From NCBI GenBank assembly GCA_905221615.1, contig CAJNDT010003435.1, forward strand, positions 666,373 to 730,372: DNA of 64,000 bases, in the 5' to 3' direction. Numbering within the stretch: position 1 is the stretch's first letter; every line of letters starts with the position of its first letter. A model generated the notes under the pieces. That model searched no databases. It was given only the letters and a program-made list of their open reading frames with translations, and was not told where the DNA came from. Shown piece by piece: positions 34,866 to 44,095 of this stretch. The stretch is from Symbiodinium sp. CCMP2592 (taxonomy: Eukaryota > Sar > Dinophyceae > Suessiales > Symbiodiniaceae). The translations under genes and the position numbers were made by a program.

Positions 34866-35435
34866 GCCAACTCTCGCCGGTTCTACGACGGGTCAGAGGA
34901 AAAACGGCCGCTTGCGGAGCGAAAAAAAGCATTCTAGCCTCCGTGAAGATTGAGAAACCATCACAGAACGACGTTCCCGTCGATGCAGCGGGCGGAAGTC
35001 GCCTGACGAAGCAGGGAGGCGTCCGAGTTAAAGGAGAGGCTTCGAAGGATGGGAAAACGGAGGTTCATCGGTGCCTTACGGAGAGACACCTTCGTGGAAC
35101 GCAGGTTCGCAAACGACCAGTCATTGTCAAGCACAAGTTTGAAAACTTCGTCCGAGACATTCTTCGTCGTTTCCGGAAAGAGAACGTCATATACTCACGC
35201 GATCTCCGAATCGGGGGCGAGGCAATGGAAAAGCTTCGGCTGGCTGCCGAGGTTGCATTGCTGCACTTCTCGAGTCGGCAATGATGCGGCGACCACGGTT
35301 TCTGTCTCCGTCCTGACCTGCTAGGCTCTCCTGACCAACTTTGTGGCAGCGCGACACAAGCCGGGAACGGTGTCGGCACTCAGAGCTATCGCACAAATGC
35401 TCTCTCAAGACTTGCGGCAGGTATTTTTCTTTTAG
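34866..35435 (+). CDS. Histone H3-like protein, copy 1 (5' exon not found)
   Basis: Exon 34,866-35,251 and exon 35,325-35,435 joined across a 73-nt GT-AG intron (donor GTTGCA, acceptor CTAG|G). The product has a basic N-terminal tail (LRRVRGKTAACGAKK), then a histone-fold core in which LRGTQVRKRPVIVKHKFENF aligns with the H3 alphaN/alpha1 segment (RKLPFQRLVREI type), LRIGGEAMEKLRLAAEALL with H3 alpha2 (MALQEASEAYL type), and ALRAIAQMLSQDLRQ with the H3 MPKDIQLAR region. Without splicing the frame ends in alpha2. With it, the fold completes and the second copy splices at the identical codon. The first exon with ATG is not identified; an acceptor AG|G at 34,865/34,866 is conserved in both copies. 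It is strongly diverged from canonical H3, so it may be a variant, a CenH3-like protein, or decaying. Confidence 0.55.
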
Positions 35436-35641
35436 ATTTCTTGCAGTCCGTACTTATCACAGTCGCAGGTGTGGCATTCGGAGTTTAGCCGAGGCAAGGT
35501 TGAGTTGCCGGCAGCTGTCTCGGCGACTAGCCAGGGCCAGAAAAGATGCTCTTTTTCGTTCAGTTGCATTGTTCCGTTTTTTTTTTGGGGTCAGGAACCG
35601 CCGGTCGTTTCTAGTTTTCTAGGCGTGTCAGTCAAGCCCAG

Positions 35642-35725
35642 GGGAAGTCTCGCAGGTTCCAGGACGGGTCGGAGCCGACTCGGCCACCTGTGGAGTGAAG
35701 AAGGAGATTCGAGTCCCTGCCAATT
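35642..35725 (+). pseudogene. Truncated third H3-like fragment (N-terminal tail only)
   Basis: The same acceptor context (CCCAG|GGG) is followed by a frame reading VPGRVGADSATCGVKKEIRV, which matches the tail of copies 1 and 2 (RRVR..., ACGxKKxI). It then stops, with no histone fold downstream. A relic of the tandem duplication. Confidence 0.5.
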
Positions 35726-36222
35726 GACAAGGCTGAACGCAATACAGGAAAAACGGATTCGGTGCTTCCTTCACGTCATGGCAGCGGGCAATCATGGTTA
35801 TCGGCTTCCTGTCTGAGCAAGTCGAGTTTCTGGTCTTGCATCAGCGAGATGTAGCGCGACGCGCATGCGGCGGATCAGTCATTGGCTGTTTCCAAAACGA
35901 TCCCTTCGCTGTGCCATTCACGTTGCATCGATTATTTTCGTTTTATTGTTGGGGCATCATCTTTCGTTCGTTTTTCTTTTATTGTTATGCATTCCACACA
36001 TATCTTGTTCGGGTCGATTCTCGAATGCCTTGTGCGTGTCATGACGTGGTGTTCTTGGCTACATCTCGGCCACACTCATGTGAGTCAGGCGAATAGATTG
36101 GGTTGCAGAGACGGAAAGAAGAGCGGTTACTAGGTTGCGACGAGGTCACGTAACGTGGTTTAGGGGGGGGGGGGGAGGGGGGGGCAGGGCGGCAATGAAT
36201 TTGTTTTGTCATCAGTAAACCG

Positions 36223-36252
36223 AGGCCTCGGCTTTTGGCCAGGCGAAGTCGA
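36223..36252 (+). repeat. CTCGGCTT hairpin element, copy 7
   Basis: AGGCCTCGGCTTTTGGCCAG then GCGAAGTCGA. Equivalent position in the duplicated unit to copy 5. Confidence 0.65.
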
Positions 36253-36411
36253 ACTTTCGAATCCTTCATGTCGGCACCTTGGTTCTTGTTTTTTCCTATT
36301 TTTTTTATTTGCAAGGCACCAGTGAGTTTGCACAGCGACTCGAACGCAAGCTTCGCCGACATCTTTGCGGCTCGAGCGGGCTAGGTTTCGTTACGAACAA
36401 GGCAGACATGG

Positions 36412-36440
36412 CCGCGGCTTCTGGCCAGGCCAAGCCGAGA
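36412..36440 (+). repeat. CTCGGCTT hairpin element, copy 8
   Basis: CCGCGGCTTCTGGCCAGGCC then AAGCCGAGA. Equivalent to copy 6 in the duplicated unit. Confidence 0.75.
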
Positions 36441-36717
36441 ATTCTGGCGTTCATTACTGATACACATTTTGCATTTTAGGCGGTTTTGTCATGTCATCGC
36501 GCAGAGGGCAGCAGCTTCTGTTGCCCTTGGCAGCTTGCGCGGTGAGAGCTCAGGCGAGTCTTCGATGGCAGGAAAGCTTTCGCTTTTCGTTGAGTCCAAG
36601 CAGAGACTTCTGGCGATCGTTAATGAGGGACTTCGCCAGTGCACTTTATTTATGGTGCAACGGATTGCTTTTCGTGAATTCAACAGAGGCAAGGTCACGG
36701 CAGTAGACAATCCTGGG

Positions 36718-36746
36718 GTCTCGGCTTCTGGCCAGACCAAGCCGAG
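36718..36746 (+). repeat. CTCGGCTT hairpin element, copy 9
   Basis: GTCTCGGCTTCTGGCCAGAC then CAAGCCGAG. Perfect 8-bp arms. Confidence 0.8.
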
Positions 36747-36870
36747 TGACTTGTCTTGTTTCAGAGACATGCATGGCGAGTCGCATGCGGTGCGTGTGTT
36801 GTTTGCTGTTAGCAGAGTGATTCTTTCGCCGTGCCAGTCCTGCTATGTCCATTCCGCCTGAGGCAGGGTT

Positions 36871-37128
36871 ATGCGTCCGAGCGAGAGTCCGTTCGGGCAC
36901 AGGGTTTACGAGTGGCAGAGCTGGCGTAGCAGGCCGAATTGGTCGGCCGAGCCTGCGTCTTGTTTGTTATGCGAAGAGGTACTGACGTTTCACGATCCCT
37001 GGACCATCTGTGCTGAATGTTACAATACCTGCTGGCTTCATTACGAGAGCGAGCTCGGCGACAAACCTGCCAGTCTCGTTTTCGCTTTCCTCCAATCGGA
37101 AGAGCCACCCGAAGATGCTTGGGCATAG
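36871..37128 (+). CDS. Small Cys-rich zinc-ribbon-like protein, 85 aa
   Basis: ATG start (MRPSESPFGHRVYEWQSW...). The centre carries CLLCEE, then about a dozen residues on, CAECYNTCWLH, that is two CxxC pairs with a following Cys and His, spaced as in treble-clef or RING/PHD-like zinc sites. The C-terminal tail is acidic (SEEPPEDAWA). A degraded copy of the same region lies at about 37,571-37,817 with the C-terminal pattern (EELSEDAW-like) but a broken Cys region. It sits in the H3-like duplication cluster. It may be a single exon of a larger gene; no function is assigned beyond probable metal binding. Confidence 0.4.
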   Translation: MRPSESPFGHRVYEWQSWRSRPNWSAEPASCLLCEEVLTFHDPWTICAECYNTCWLHYESELGDKPASLVFAFLQSEEPPEDAWA

Positions 37129-37252
37129 GAGCGACCAGGCTGAATGCAATGCAGGATTCGCAGATTTGCTGTTTGCATACTAGGCATCCAACGAGGCTGC
37201 CATTCTTGCCTTAGTTGGATTGTCGACCGCTGCGAGGTTGAGATGTGGAAAG

Positions 37253-37283
37253 GGCTGCGGCTTCTGGCCAGGGCAAGCCGAGA
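37253..37283 (+). repeat. CTCGGCTT hairpin element, copy 10
   Basis: GGCTGCGGCTTCTGGCCAGG then GCAAGCCGAG. Confidence 0.7.
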
Positions 37284-37422
37284 CTTTTTGTGGCGTTCCC
37301 TAGTGACATCCCTCGCAAGTGCATCGGTTTCTCTCTTTACATATGTCGAGGGCACGATTTTCTGCTGCCGTTCCTGGGGTTGGCGGAGTGGGAGCCGAGG
37401 CATTTCTTCGATGGCAGAAAAT

Positions 37423-37452
37423 GCTTCGGCATCTGGCCACACCAAGCTGAGC
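37423..37452 (+). repeat. CTCGGCTT hairpin element, copy 11
   Basis: TGCTTCGGCATCTGGCCACA then CCAAGCTGAG. The arms keep pairing through G-T wobble. Confidence 0.6.
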
Positions 37453-37570
37453 GTCTCGTTTTGTTGGGGTGAGATGTATGGCGACTCGTATGCGGTGCAT
37501 ATGCGACCTGCACTTCGCAAAGCGATTCTTTCGACGCGGCAGTGCTGGCATGCCCTTTTCGGCCGAGGCA

Positions 37571-37820
37571 GGCTCATGTGTTCGATCGATTAACGGGGTC
37601 GCGGAGCTGCCGCGGCAATTCGAACTGGTCGGTCGAGTCTGCAAGCTGTTAGTGACGCAAGAGCTGTTGCATAACTAACAATCCCTCAAGTCTTGGTGGT
37701 ACACGCCAGAAGTTCCGGTGGCTCTGCCAAGAGAGCGAGCTTGGTTGCAGACCCGTTAGACTCCTTTCATCTTTCCTCCGACTGGAAGAGCTGTCCGAAG
37801 ATGCTTGGGTACACGAGTGA
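37571..37820 (+). pseudogene. Degraded copy of the 36,871 zinc-ribbon-like ORF
   Basis: Landmarks of 36,871-37,128 recur in order (GAATTGGTCGGCCGAG-like, then GAAGAGC..CCGAAGATGCTTGG), but the frame is interrupted several times and the first CxxC is lost. The flanking words shared at both loci (about 37,138 and about 37,820: GCTGAATGCAATGCAGGA / TCTGAAAGCAACGCAGGA) support a duplication. Confidence 0.45.
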
Positions 37821-38221
37821 CAAATCTGAAAGCAACGCAGGACTTGCAGATCGGGCGTAAAGTTGCCGTTCGTTCCAGGCAGATCTTGCGGAAGCGGTTC
37901 ACGTCGGAAATTCGGTGTTGCGCTCTTTCCGGTACTCAGGCTGCAGTCGGCCACGGTAGGTAGTAGCTGTTTGCATATGACACGATATGTCTTCCGTCGC
38001 CGAGCGTTAGGCGGCTCAGATTTGGATTTCTCGAACTTGCCATGCCGGCCCAGCGGCGGGCGCAGAGAGTCTTGTCTCGTTCAGCCTGTTCTTGTGTCAT
38101 CTGCACGTAGTGTCGTTCGACCGCTCGAGTCATGTCGAGCAGTTTTTATTCATGTTGTTCCTGCGTGCGTCAGGACGCATCGCAGCCGAGGCAAGGCTAT
38201 GCCGGCAGGGAAATCTTCTGG

Positions 38222-38252
38222 CGCCTCGGCTGCTGGCCAGGCCAAGCCGAGA
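38222..38252 (+). repeat. CTCGGCTT hairpin element, copy 12
   Basis: GCCTCGGCTGCTGGCCAGGC then CAAGCCGAGA. Confidence 0.8.
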
Positions 38253-38410
38253 CGCTTGCCCTTATTGGATTAAGTTCATGTTTCATTGAGGAGACGCCCT
38301 CGCGAATTAGTGTATTCGTCTTCGGTTCAGGACTTTCGTCAGTCCGTGATCGAGGTCTCGTCGCCAGCTTGCAACTGAACCGAGGCAAGCTCCCGGCTGT
38401 TGCAAAGTTT

Positions 38411-38443
38411 TCGGCTTCGGCTTCTGGCCAAGTCAAGCGGAGA
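38411..38443 (+). repeat. CTCGGCTT hairpin element, copy 13
   Basis: TTCGGCTTCGGCTTCTGGCC then AAGTCAAGCGGAG. The left half is partly duplicated (CGGCTT twice). Confidence 0.65.
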
Positions 38444-38527
38444 TTCTCGTGCCTGTTTAAAGAGATATATCGGGACGAACAGCGAGCCCTATTTGTGCCG
38501 TTCGGCAGTTCCGTCAATGAAGCCGAG

Positions 38528-39113
38528 GCCAAGTCGCGCTGGTTCCACGACGGGTCAGAGCCAAGTCGCCCGCTTGCGGAGTCAAGAAGGACATTCGAGC
38601 TTCTGTGAAGATCGAGAAATCACGAGAGAACGAGGGCTCCGTCGACGCGGCGGGGGCAACTCGCGCGAAGAAGCAGAAAGGCGTCCGAGTCAAGCCAGAG
38701 TTGAAGGAGTCGAAGGACGGCAAGAAGAATAAGGTTTACCGGCGTCTTGTGGAGAGAGACATTAAACGAATGCAGCTCCGGAAAAGACCAATGATCGCCA
38801 AGTCCCGGTTCGGCAAGCTCGTCCGAGAGACTCTGTGTTGTCTTCGCAAAGAAAACGGCCAGGATCTAGACGAACTCAGAATCGGGGGTGATGCATTGGA
38901 AAAGCTTCAGCTGGCCGCCGAAGCTGCGCTGCTGCACTTATAGAGTCGGCAAGCATGGGGACACAACGGATTCGCTCATTTGCTATCATCTGCGAGGCTC
39001 TCCTGACCAACTTTATCGAAGCGCGACACATGCTCAAAACAAAGTCGGCGCTGAGAGCCATCGCGGAGATTCTGCCGGAAGACTTGCGGCAGGTACTTTT
39101 GTCCAAAAAGTGA
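38528..39113 (+). CDS. Histone H3-like protein, copy 2 (5' exon not found)
   Basis: Exon 38,528-38,922 and exon 38,997-39,113 joined across a 74-nt GC-AG intron (donor GCTGCG, acceptor GCGAG|G). The junction falls at the same codon as in copy 1 although that copy uses GT. The product has a tail VPRRVRAKSPACGVKKDI, a linker rich in Lys, then the histone-fold core: RMQLRKRPMIAKSRFGKLVR (H3 alpha1-like), LRIGGDALEKLQLAAEALL (alpha2-like) and RAIAEILPEDLRQVLL (loop 2/alpha3-like, cf. MPKDIQLARRI), ending LSKK. Core residues match copy 1 more closely than the tail does, as expected under constraint. Canonical H3 tail modification sites cannot be placed with confidence. Alternatives are a CenH3-like or other divergent H3 paralogue. 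Confidence 0.6.
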
Positions 39114-39462
39114 CTCAGTTTGTACTTTTCTTGTTATTTTCAGTAACATCATCGAGATCTCTGTGGTGCCGGGTTAATAACCGCGGAGATACTCGTTGCT
39201 GTTCGAACTCCTGATTAGGGCAGCTGGAAGGAGTCCGCACAAGGTTGCGGACGAAACCGAACGGGTGAGATTGCCGCCTCCTTTTTGGCGGCCGGGGCGC
39301 TGCTTGCAGGGGTAGCAGTGAAGTTCAGAAAACAAGGAGCGTCCGTCGCTTGGCACTGGAAGCGGGAGTCTAGAGTGACTGCCTGGCTTAGCACATTCGT
39401 AAAAAAGACTAGCACTCTCAAAGAAACGATGTTGCAAATGTTTGCAGTAGTTTTTTGGCTCG

Positions 39463-39492
39463 CGTCTCGGCTACTAGCCAGACAAAGCTGCG
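39463..39492 (+). repeat. CTCGGCTT hairpin element, copy 14
   Basis: CGTCTCGGCTACTAGCCAGA then CAAAGCTG. Member of the CAGACAAAGC subfamily. Confidence 0.6.
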
Positions 39493-39650
39493 CTTATCGA
39501 TAGGAACACGCCCTGCCAATCCGAGACCTTGTAACAGTTACGCCGAAGGCATAGCCAGTTCGGAGTAGTTGGTAGTTGTCAGAGATTATCACATCGATGC
39601 GGTCACATATAGCGTTGCGACGCATGTCTTGCCACTAATTATACGGTTAG

Positions 39651-39679
39651 CGTCTCGGCCACTGGCCAGACAAAGCGGT
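39651..39679 (+). repeat. CTCGGCTT hairpin element, copy 15
   Basis: CGTCTCGGCCACTGGCCAGA then CAAAGCGG. Same subfamily as copy 14. Confidence 0.6.
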
Positions 39680-39720
39680 TCTTATTGGTAGGAGCAGAGT
39701 AGCAGCGGGTTTGCGGCTCG

Positions 39721-39750
39721 CGTTTCGGCGATTGTCCAGACAAAGCTGTT
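39721..39750 (+). repeat. CTCGGCTT hairpin element, copy 16
   Basis: CGTTTCGGCGATTGTCCAGA then CAAAGCTG. Most decayed of the three local copies. Confidence 0.5.
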
Positions 39751-40110
39751 CTTCGCGGCCGGAGAGCGGTGCTTTCCCTTCGCTCCGGGGCACACCGCCG
39801 GCCGGCACAGTCGAGATTTCTTCGGGCGGCGAGGAGCACAGGGTTCTCAGGTTTCTCGTGACCTGAGGGCGATGACTCCCTGGCTGGCCGTGGCGCTGGC
39901 GTCGCTTCTCTTCCTTCGTCAAAGCAAGCAGCCTCTTCCGCGGCAGCTGACTAGATTTCTTACGTTTGCGTATCAAGACATCGAAGATCATCTTTGGGTC
40001 CTTCGGCTTGTATTTGTATCTAACAACATATAGACGTGCGTAGATGCATATTCCTACGTCACTCTCTTTTTCTTACCTTTTGTCTTTGTTTCTTTTTCTT
40101 TCCCGTAGGA

Positions 40111-41877
40111 TGTGGCACAGACCCGATGCATGTCTTACCGAGATGCATGGAAGGTTCTTTGTCAGCATCCCGACCCATCCGTGGATCTGACTTGGAGGAC
40201 GGTCTTGGATGAGCATCGAGCCGGGGCCCTTCCTTGGTCGGCCTTAGCTCACTACGGACCAGCTCTAGCTTTGCTTGCAATGAGACACATTCTGTCTTCG
40301 GCATGTCGATCGGAAGACAGAGCCGTGGCAGCTCGGTACTCAGCGTGGATTTCTCGCAGATGGGGTTGGCCTTCCACCTGGATCAGGCCGACATGCGAAG
40401 CTGACATTCTGGCGATGTCGCCTCCGCCCGTTTTGCTAGCGGACCCCGAGTCGCCAGTTTCGAGATCGTGCCGGGCGCAATCGCACTCGCGGACGCCGCC
40501 CAGGAACGCCGAGGTTCGGGAGGCTCTCGAACCATCTCTTCTCGAGTTGCCGCCGGATCCGGATGTGTTAGCTTCGGGATCAGGGCGCGCGGCCTCGCGT
40601 TCGCGGACGCCGTCCAGGAATGCTACGGTCGAATCCGCTCTCGAAGTTTCTCCAGCGACGGCGGCTCACTGGTTGGACATGGGTCCTCGCAGTCCCATTC
40701 ATCATGCGGATTCTCCGGGAAGCCTTCGTTGCAAAAGTTTCGAGTCTTTTGTGTCTCCAAAAGTTATGGTTATTTTTGTACATGGATCACAACGATCCAT
40801 ATACACCGACATACTTGCAGCCCGCCGAGGTTGGTGGGCCATGCAGCGACAGGCTTGCCTGCATGTTCCGGGCGCCTGTCCCGGGGAAGATGTGTGCACG
40901 GTTTCCGATTCAGACGATCTTCTGGACAAAAGTCCTTCGGCGTCCGCGTTAGTTCCTGTCCGTGCTCTTCTTCCAGCCGATGTCGCCAAAAGGGATTTGT
41001 GCATACGGCTCGGAGATTCTCCGAAGACAATGGCTGCCAAACGTCACCTGCCTTGTATGTAATTGCATGCAGTATTACCTGGGTTTGCGTGCGTTGCAAC
41101 CGAGGTTCTTTGTCTCGGAAAGCAAAAGCCGCGAGAGATTCTGAAGATCCCGCAGCGGATCCCTTTCAGGACGGCGCGGTTCTCTTGCCCGCCTTGAAGA
41201 TTCCTTCTGGTTGGCAAGCTCCGAACGCCGAAGAGTTGGATCAGTTCAACAGCCTCAACGACGGGCGCCGTAGCGATGTTTGTTTTGCCTTCGTTTTTTC
41301 TTTCCTGAAGAAGTGGTCCTCGTTGTGTTAATTACTTGGCGCAGGAAATTCCACCTCGTCCCAAGCATCAGTTGGACACGTCGGCTTCACGCTATTCCTG
41401 GTGGTATTGGACACAGCCCTGGGCTCCGGAGGTTTCCGCATCGCAGCCGGATGCGTACTCGAAAGCAATTCCGCTCGCCTGCAAGCGTGTTTCTGGAGCG
41501 ACAGAGGCTCCTGTCGGTTGTGCAGATTACCGCAAATGCTGTTATTCTTCTTCCATGGCAAGTACTGCTAGTGTGCTCGACAGGATCCCGTCGAGGACCA
41601 GCCGAAGCAAAAGGAGACTCCTCGCAGGGCGGTCCGCTCCAAGTATGGCCTGTGTCCGAAGCATCATTGTGCGCGGCGACCTTACATTTTCGACACTGGT
41701 AGTAATGCAGGAAAACCCTTGCACGTGTGCAGTCGTTTCTTTAAGCGCAGCGGCGACAAACGCGAGTGTTGGCATTTCGAAATCCAGGATAGTCGAGTCG
41801 TGCAGGATCTGTGGCCGAATGCAATGAAAGAGAAGCACTTCAGTTTTCAAGCCCGCCTGAACAGAGCCGGCCGCTGA
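40111..41877 (+). CDS. Multi-exon gene ending in a GRF-like zinc finger
   Basis: Exon pieces inferred from frame continuity: about 40,111-41,054 (after a C/T-rich tract and GTAG|G; donor GTATGT); an exon ending at 41,277 (donor GTTTGT) that reads ADPFQDGAVLLPALKIPSG; an exon from 41,345 (acceptor GCAG|G) reading EIPPRPKHQLDTS; and 41,584-41,877 (acceptor ACAG|G). The first piece has a Trp-rich N-terminus and two near-identical SRSRTPSRNA-type repeats. The last exon carries YGLCPKHH...GSNAGKPLHVCSRFFKR...ECWHFEIQD, that is C-x2-H, GxNxGKxxxxC and a CWxF segment followed by D. This is the arrangement of GRF-type zinc fingers (which bind single-stranded nucleic acid in known families). The start codon is probably in an upstream exon, and exon 2's left edge is unclear. 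Confidence 0.5.
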
Positions 41878-42556
41878 TCTCGGGCTCGGAAAATCAGGGA
41901 CCGGCAATCTCGGTCGCATCTGGCGACTGTGCGGTCGAGAATATTCATGCGATTTCTTAGTTGTTTTCATTTGCATGCCGAACAGCGCGCAGGCTTGCGC
42001 GTGCGGCACGTTAATTAGCATAATTAGGGTTGGCGACAGCCGTGTTGGTCTCGATCTTTCCATTTTCTTAGGGTCGGGAACACGGTCACCTCGCCTGCTG
42101 TGATCAGCACATGCATCATCTCGCCGAAGAACATTCGGCGAATGTAATTCGCAGCCATCAGGATAGCCGACACGGATACCTTTCTCGACGGAAAAGCGGA
42201 AAAGTATCCAGGCGCCAGCTTCCGTGTATCGGAAGCACGGAGTTCGGGCCGATGCGATAGCCCTGCCATTTCTCTTTCGGAGTCGACCGTTTGCCCGAGG
42301 CGCCTCGCCGCAGCATCTCCGCGATGCGCTGCTTTCATAGGCCTGCCCGTGGGGGAAGCCATGCCTTTTTGCGAAGGATTTCGGAAGGGTTCGAGTTGCA
42401 GGTGTGTAGAGAAGCAGGATGAGCAGGGCCAGGCAGTTGTTTCGGAAGCTAACGCGGGGTTTGTGTGCCTGTCTTGAATCGGCAACATGGAATCGCGCTA
42501 TCCGTGGTTTTTGGATTCGAGGAAGGAGTGAAGCATGCGAGACAGCTTTCACGTTC

Positions 42557-42586
42557 AGGCTCGGCTACTGGCCAGTCCACGCCGAG
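42557..42586 (+). repeat. CTCGGCTT hairpin element, copy 17, at the edge of the 7.4 kb element
   Basis: GGCTCGGCTACTGGCCAGTC then CACGCCGAG. Its right end is 14 bp from the left inverted repeat of the element. Confidence 0.65.
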
Positions 42587-42600
42587 CATCCGAGTGTTTA

Positions 42601-42686
42601 TGTTATAGATCTACACTTCTATAGAAAAGTGTATATATATATATATATATATGCTACCCCCCCCCTCCCGAATCCGCGCTTTGACT
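42601..42686 (+). repeat. Left terminal inverted repeat of the 7.4 kb element
   Basis: TGTTATAGATCTACA, CTATAGAAAAGTGTATA, a TA run, GCTACCCCCCCC, CCCGAATCCGCGC. Partner at 49,893-49,985. Confidence 0.8.
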
Positions 42687-42894
42687 GTTTGTGCTCTACT
42701 GTGTCCTATTAAAATGTTATCCAACCCAAACCTCTAACCGACCCCAACCCCAAAGCCACAGACTCCACTCGCCGCGGCATCACCTGAGCTGGGCGGGAGG
42801 TTTTCAAAACAAAGTACGAAGACACCCTACACACCAACAAAAATAACTTTAGTTCCGATCCCATGGCCGCTTGTTTTTGCGCGAGGATGCCCCG

Positions 42895-43383
42895 TCAGTG
42901 AGCTCGCTTGGCGAGTTCGTCTAGGAGCAAGGCGTACTCCAACTGTGTGAGACGTCGTTCATCGTCATCGTCGTCGTACGTGAAGCAGTTGCCCTTGCAG
43001 CGCCAAACCACTGTTCCTTATGCAAGACCAAGACTTTGAGCTCAGCAGTGATGTTTCTGCTTACAGTACTACGATATACTAACCGCGACCAGGATTCCGT
43101 TCGGAAGATTTACATAGCGGCGAGGCCACTCAACTGGAGCTTTAGGTACAACCATTGGGTTCACGGGCACAACACCCAAGACTAACTTGAGGATATCATC
43201 TGCGACACATACCGGGAGATGCTGCCATATCACCACATCAAAGGACCAAGTCTCCATGGCGTCTGCTTTGCAGGGACGATCTCCGACTCGACCTGTTCCT
43301 ACGATAGCGTTCTTGAGTTGCAGCAGCTTCGTGCAGTCTAACGGTTCGATTGCTTCTTCGGGCACTGAGGGAGCGTTTCTCCA
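42895..43383 (-). CDS. Unrecognised spliced gene in the 7.4 kb element (3' exons)
   Basis: Two exons, 43,383-43,080 and 43,016-42,895, separated by a 63-nt GT-AG intron (donor GTATAT, acceptor ATAAG|G). Exon phases match exactly (304 nt, then 2 nt plus 40 codons including stop). The product ends with an acidic patch YDDDDDERRLTQLEYALLLD. The middle reads EWPRRYVNLPNGILVAV. An upstream exon reading QLEKVLAQVLDPWPEKNWLC ends at about 43,448 across a further 64-nt GT-AG intron, in phase. The start is not found. No family recognised. Same orientation as the other genes of the element. Confidence 0.45.
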
Positions 43384-43619
43384 CTGGAAGATCAGACAAG
43401 ATACCAACGTACAGCTATTCAACCAGAAAACCGAATTACTGCTCCACATCAAAATGAACCCAAATACATTTCAAACGGCTACATAACCAATTTTTTTCCG
43501 GCCATGGGTCCAGAACTTGAGCCAGGACCTTTTCTAATTGCAGCTGAGTCGCTGTGTAACACCACCGCCAGAAAAGACTGAACAAGAACGCTTGTAAGTA
43601 TGGTGTTCATGCAAGATAA

Positions 43620-44095
43620 GTGATAGGGCAGAGCTGCCGTATCACTTGAACATGCGTGACACGAACGACTGCATGTGTATACATTATTTGTCGTTACCTA
43701 CACGCACACACATACCACACGTGTTGTCTTCATGTGTTGCGAGTGATAAGGCAGAGCAGCCGTATCACTTGTGACACAAAGGACTGCATGTGTATAAACT
43801 ACTTTTTTGATATATAAATTCATGCATATACCGCACGTGTCTTCATGGTCTGGTTACGTACACGCACGCACATACCACACGTGTTGTCTTCATGTGTTGT
43901 GAGTGATAGGGCAGAGCAGCCGTATCACTTGAGACACAAAGGACTGCATGTGTATACACTGCTCTTTTGGTATGTAAACTCATACATATACCGCACGTGT
44001 TGTCTTCATGTGCTGTGAGTGATAGGGCAGAGCTGCCGTATCACTTGGGTGCGAGTGACACAAACGACTGCATGTGTGTGTGTGAGAGAGATTGT
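43620..44095. repeat. Four-unit minisatellite, each unit with a GTGATA...TATCAC hairpin
   Basis: The hairpin GTGATAGGGCAG-AGC-TGCCGTATCAC (arms GTGATA, GGCAG / CTGCC, TATCAC) occurs at 43,620, 43,743, 43,903 and 44,019, in units of about 115-160 bp. Units share CACACGTGTTGTCTTCATGT and GACTGCATGTGTATA. In the middle two units GAGCTGCC becomes GAGCAGCC, which removes one pair of the inner stem. The array lies just downstream of the transposase gene. A TG microsatellite follows at 44,072-44,106. Confidence 0.8.

Larger units (their letters stand above)
33960..36480 (+). repeat. Tandem duplication unit (left copy and start of right copy)
   Basis: The block beginning CATGTGAGTCAGGCGA at 33,961, with a G-run, a hairpin copy and ATCCTTCATG/ATTCTTTATG-like sequence, recurs from about 36,076 with the same order of landmarks. 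A second shared block (GAAATGGCTGCGGCTTCTGG at about 34,332 and GACATGGCCGCGGCTTCTGG at about 36,405) follows at equal spacing. The offset is about 2.1 kb. Later parts of the unit, carrying the H3-like gene, match around 38.3-39.1 kb instead, so the duplication has been rearranged. Confidence 0.6.
39114..40110. other. Intergenic stretch with three hairpin elements
   Basis: No supported gene. Holds hairpin copies 14-16 in diverged form (CAGACAAAGC replaces CAGGCCAAGC in all three, which marks a local subfamily) and a C/T-rich tract at about 40,055-40,110 that ends in the splice-like acceptor before the next gene. Confidence 0.5.

Noticed and set aside
41542-42552. 336-codon antisense frame
   Set aside because: It overlaps the GRF-like exon on the + strand and shows no motif; composition is that of an antisense shadow.
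43620-44044. CRISPR-like array (four repeats with spacers)
   Set aside because: Units are of unequal length, spacers are similar to one another, there is no cas gene, and the context is eukaryotic.
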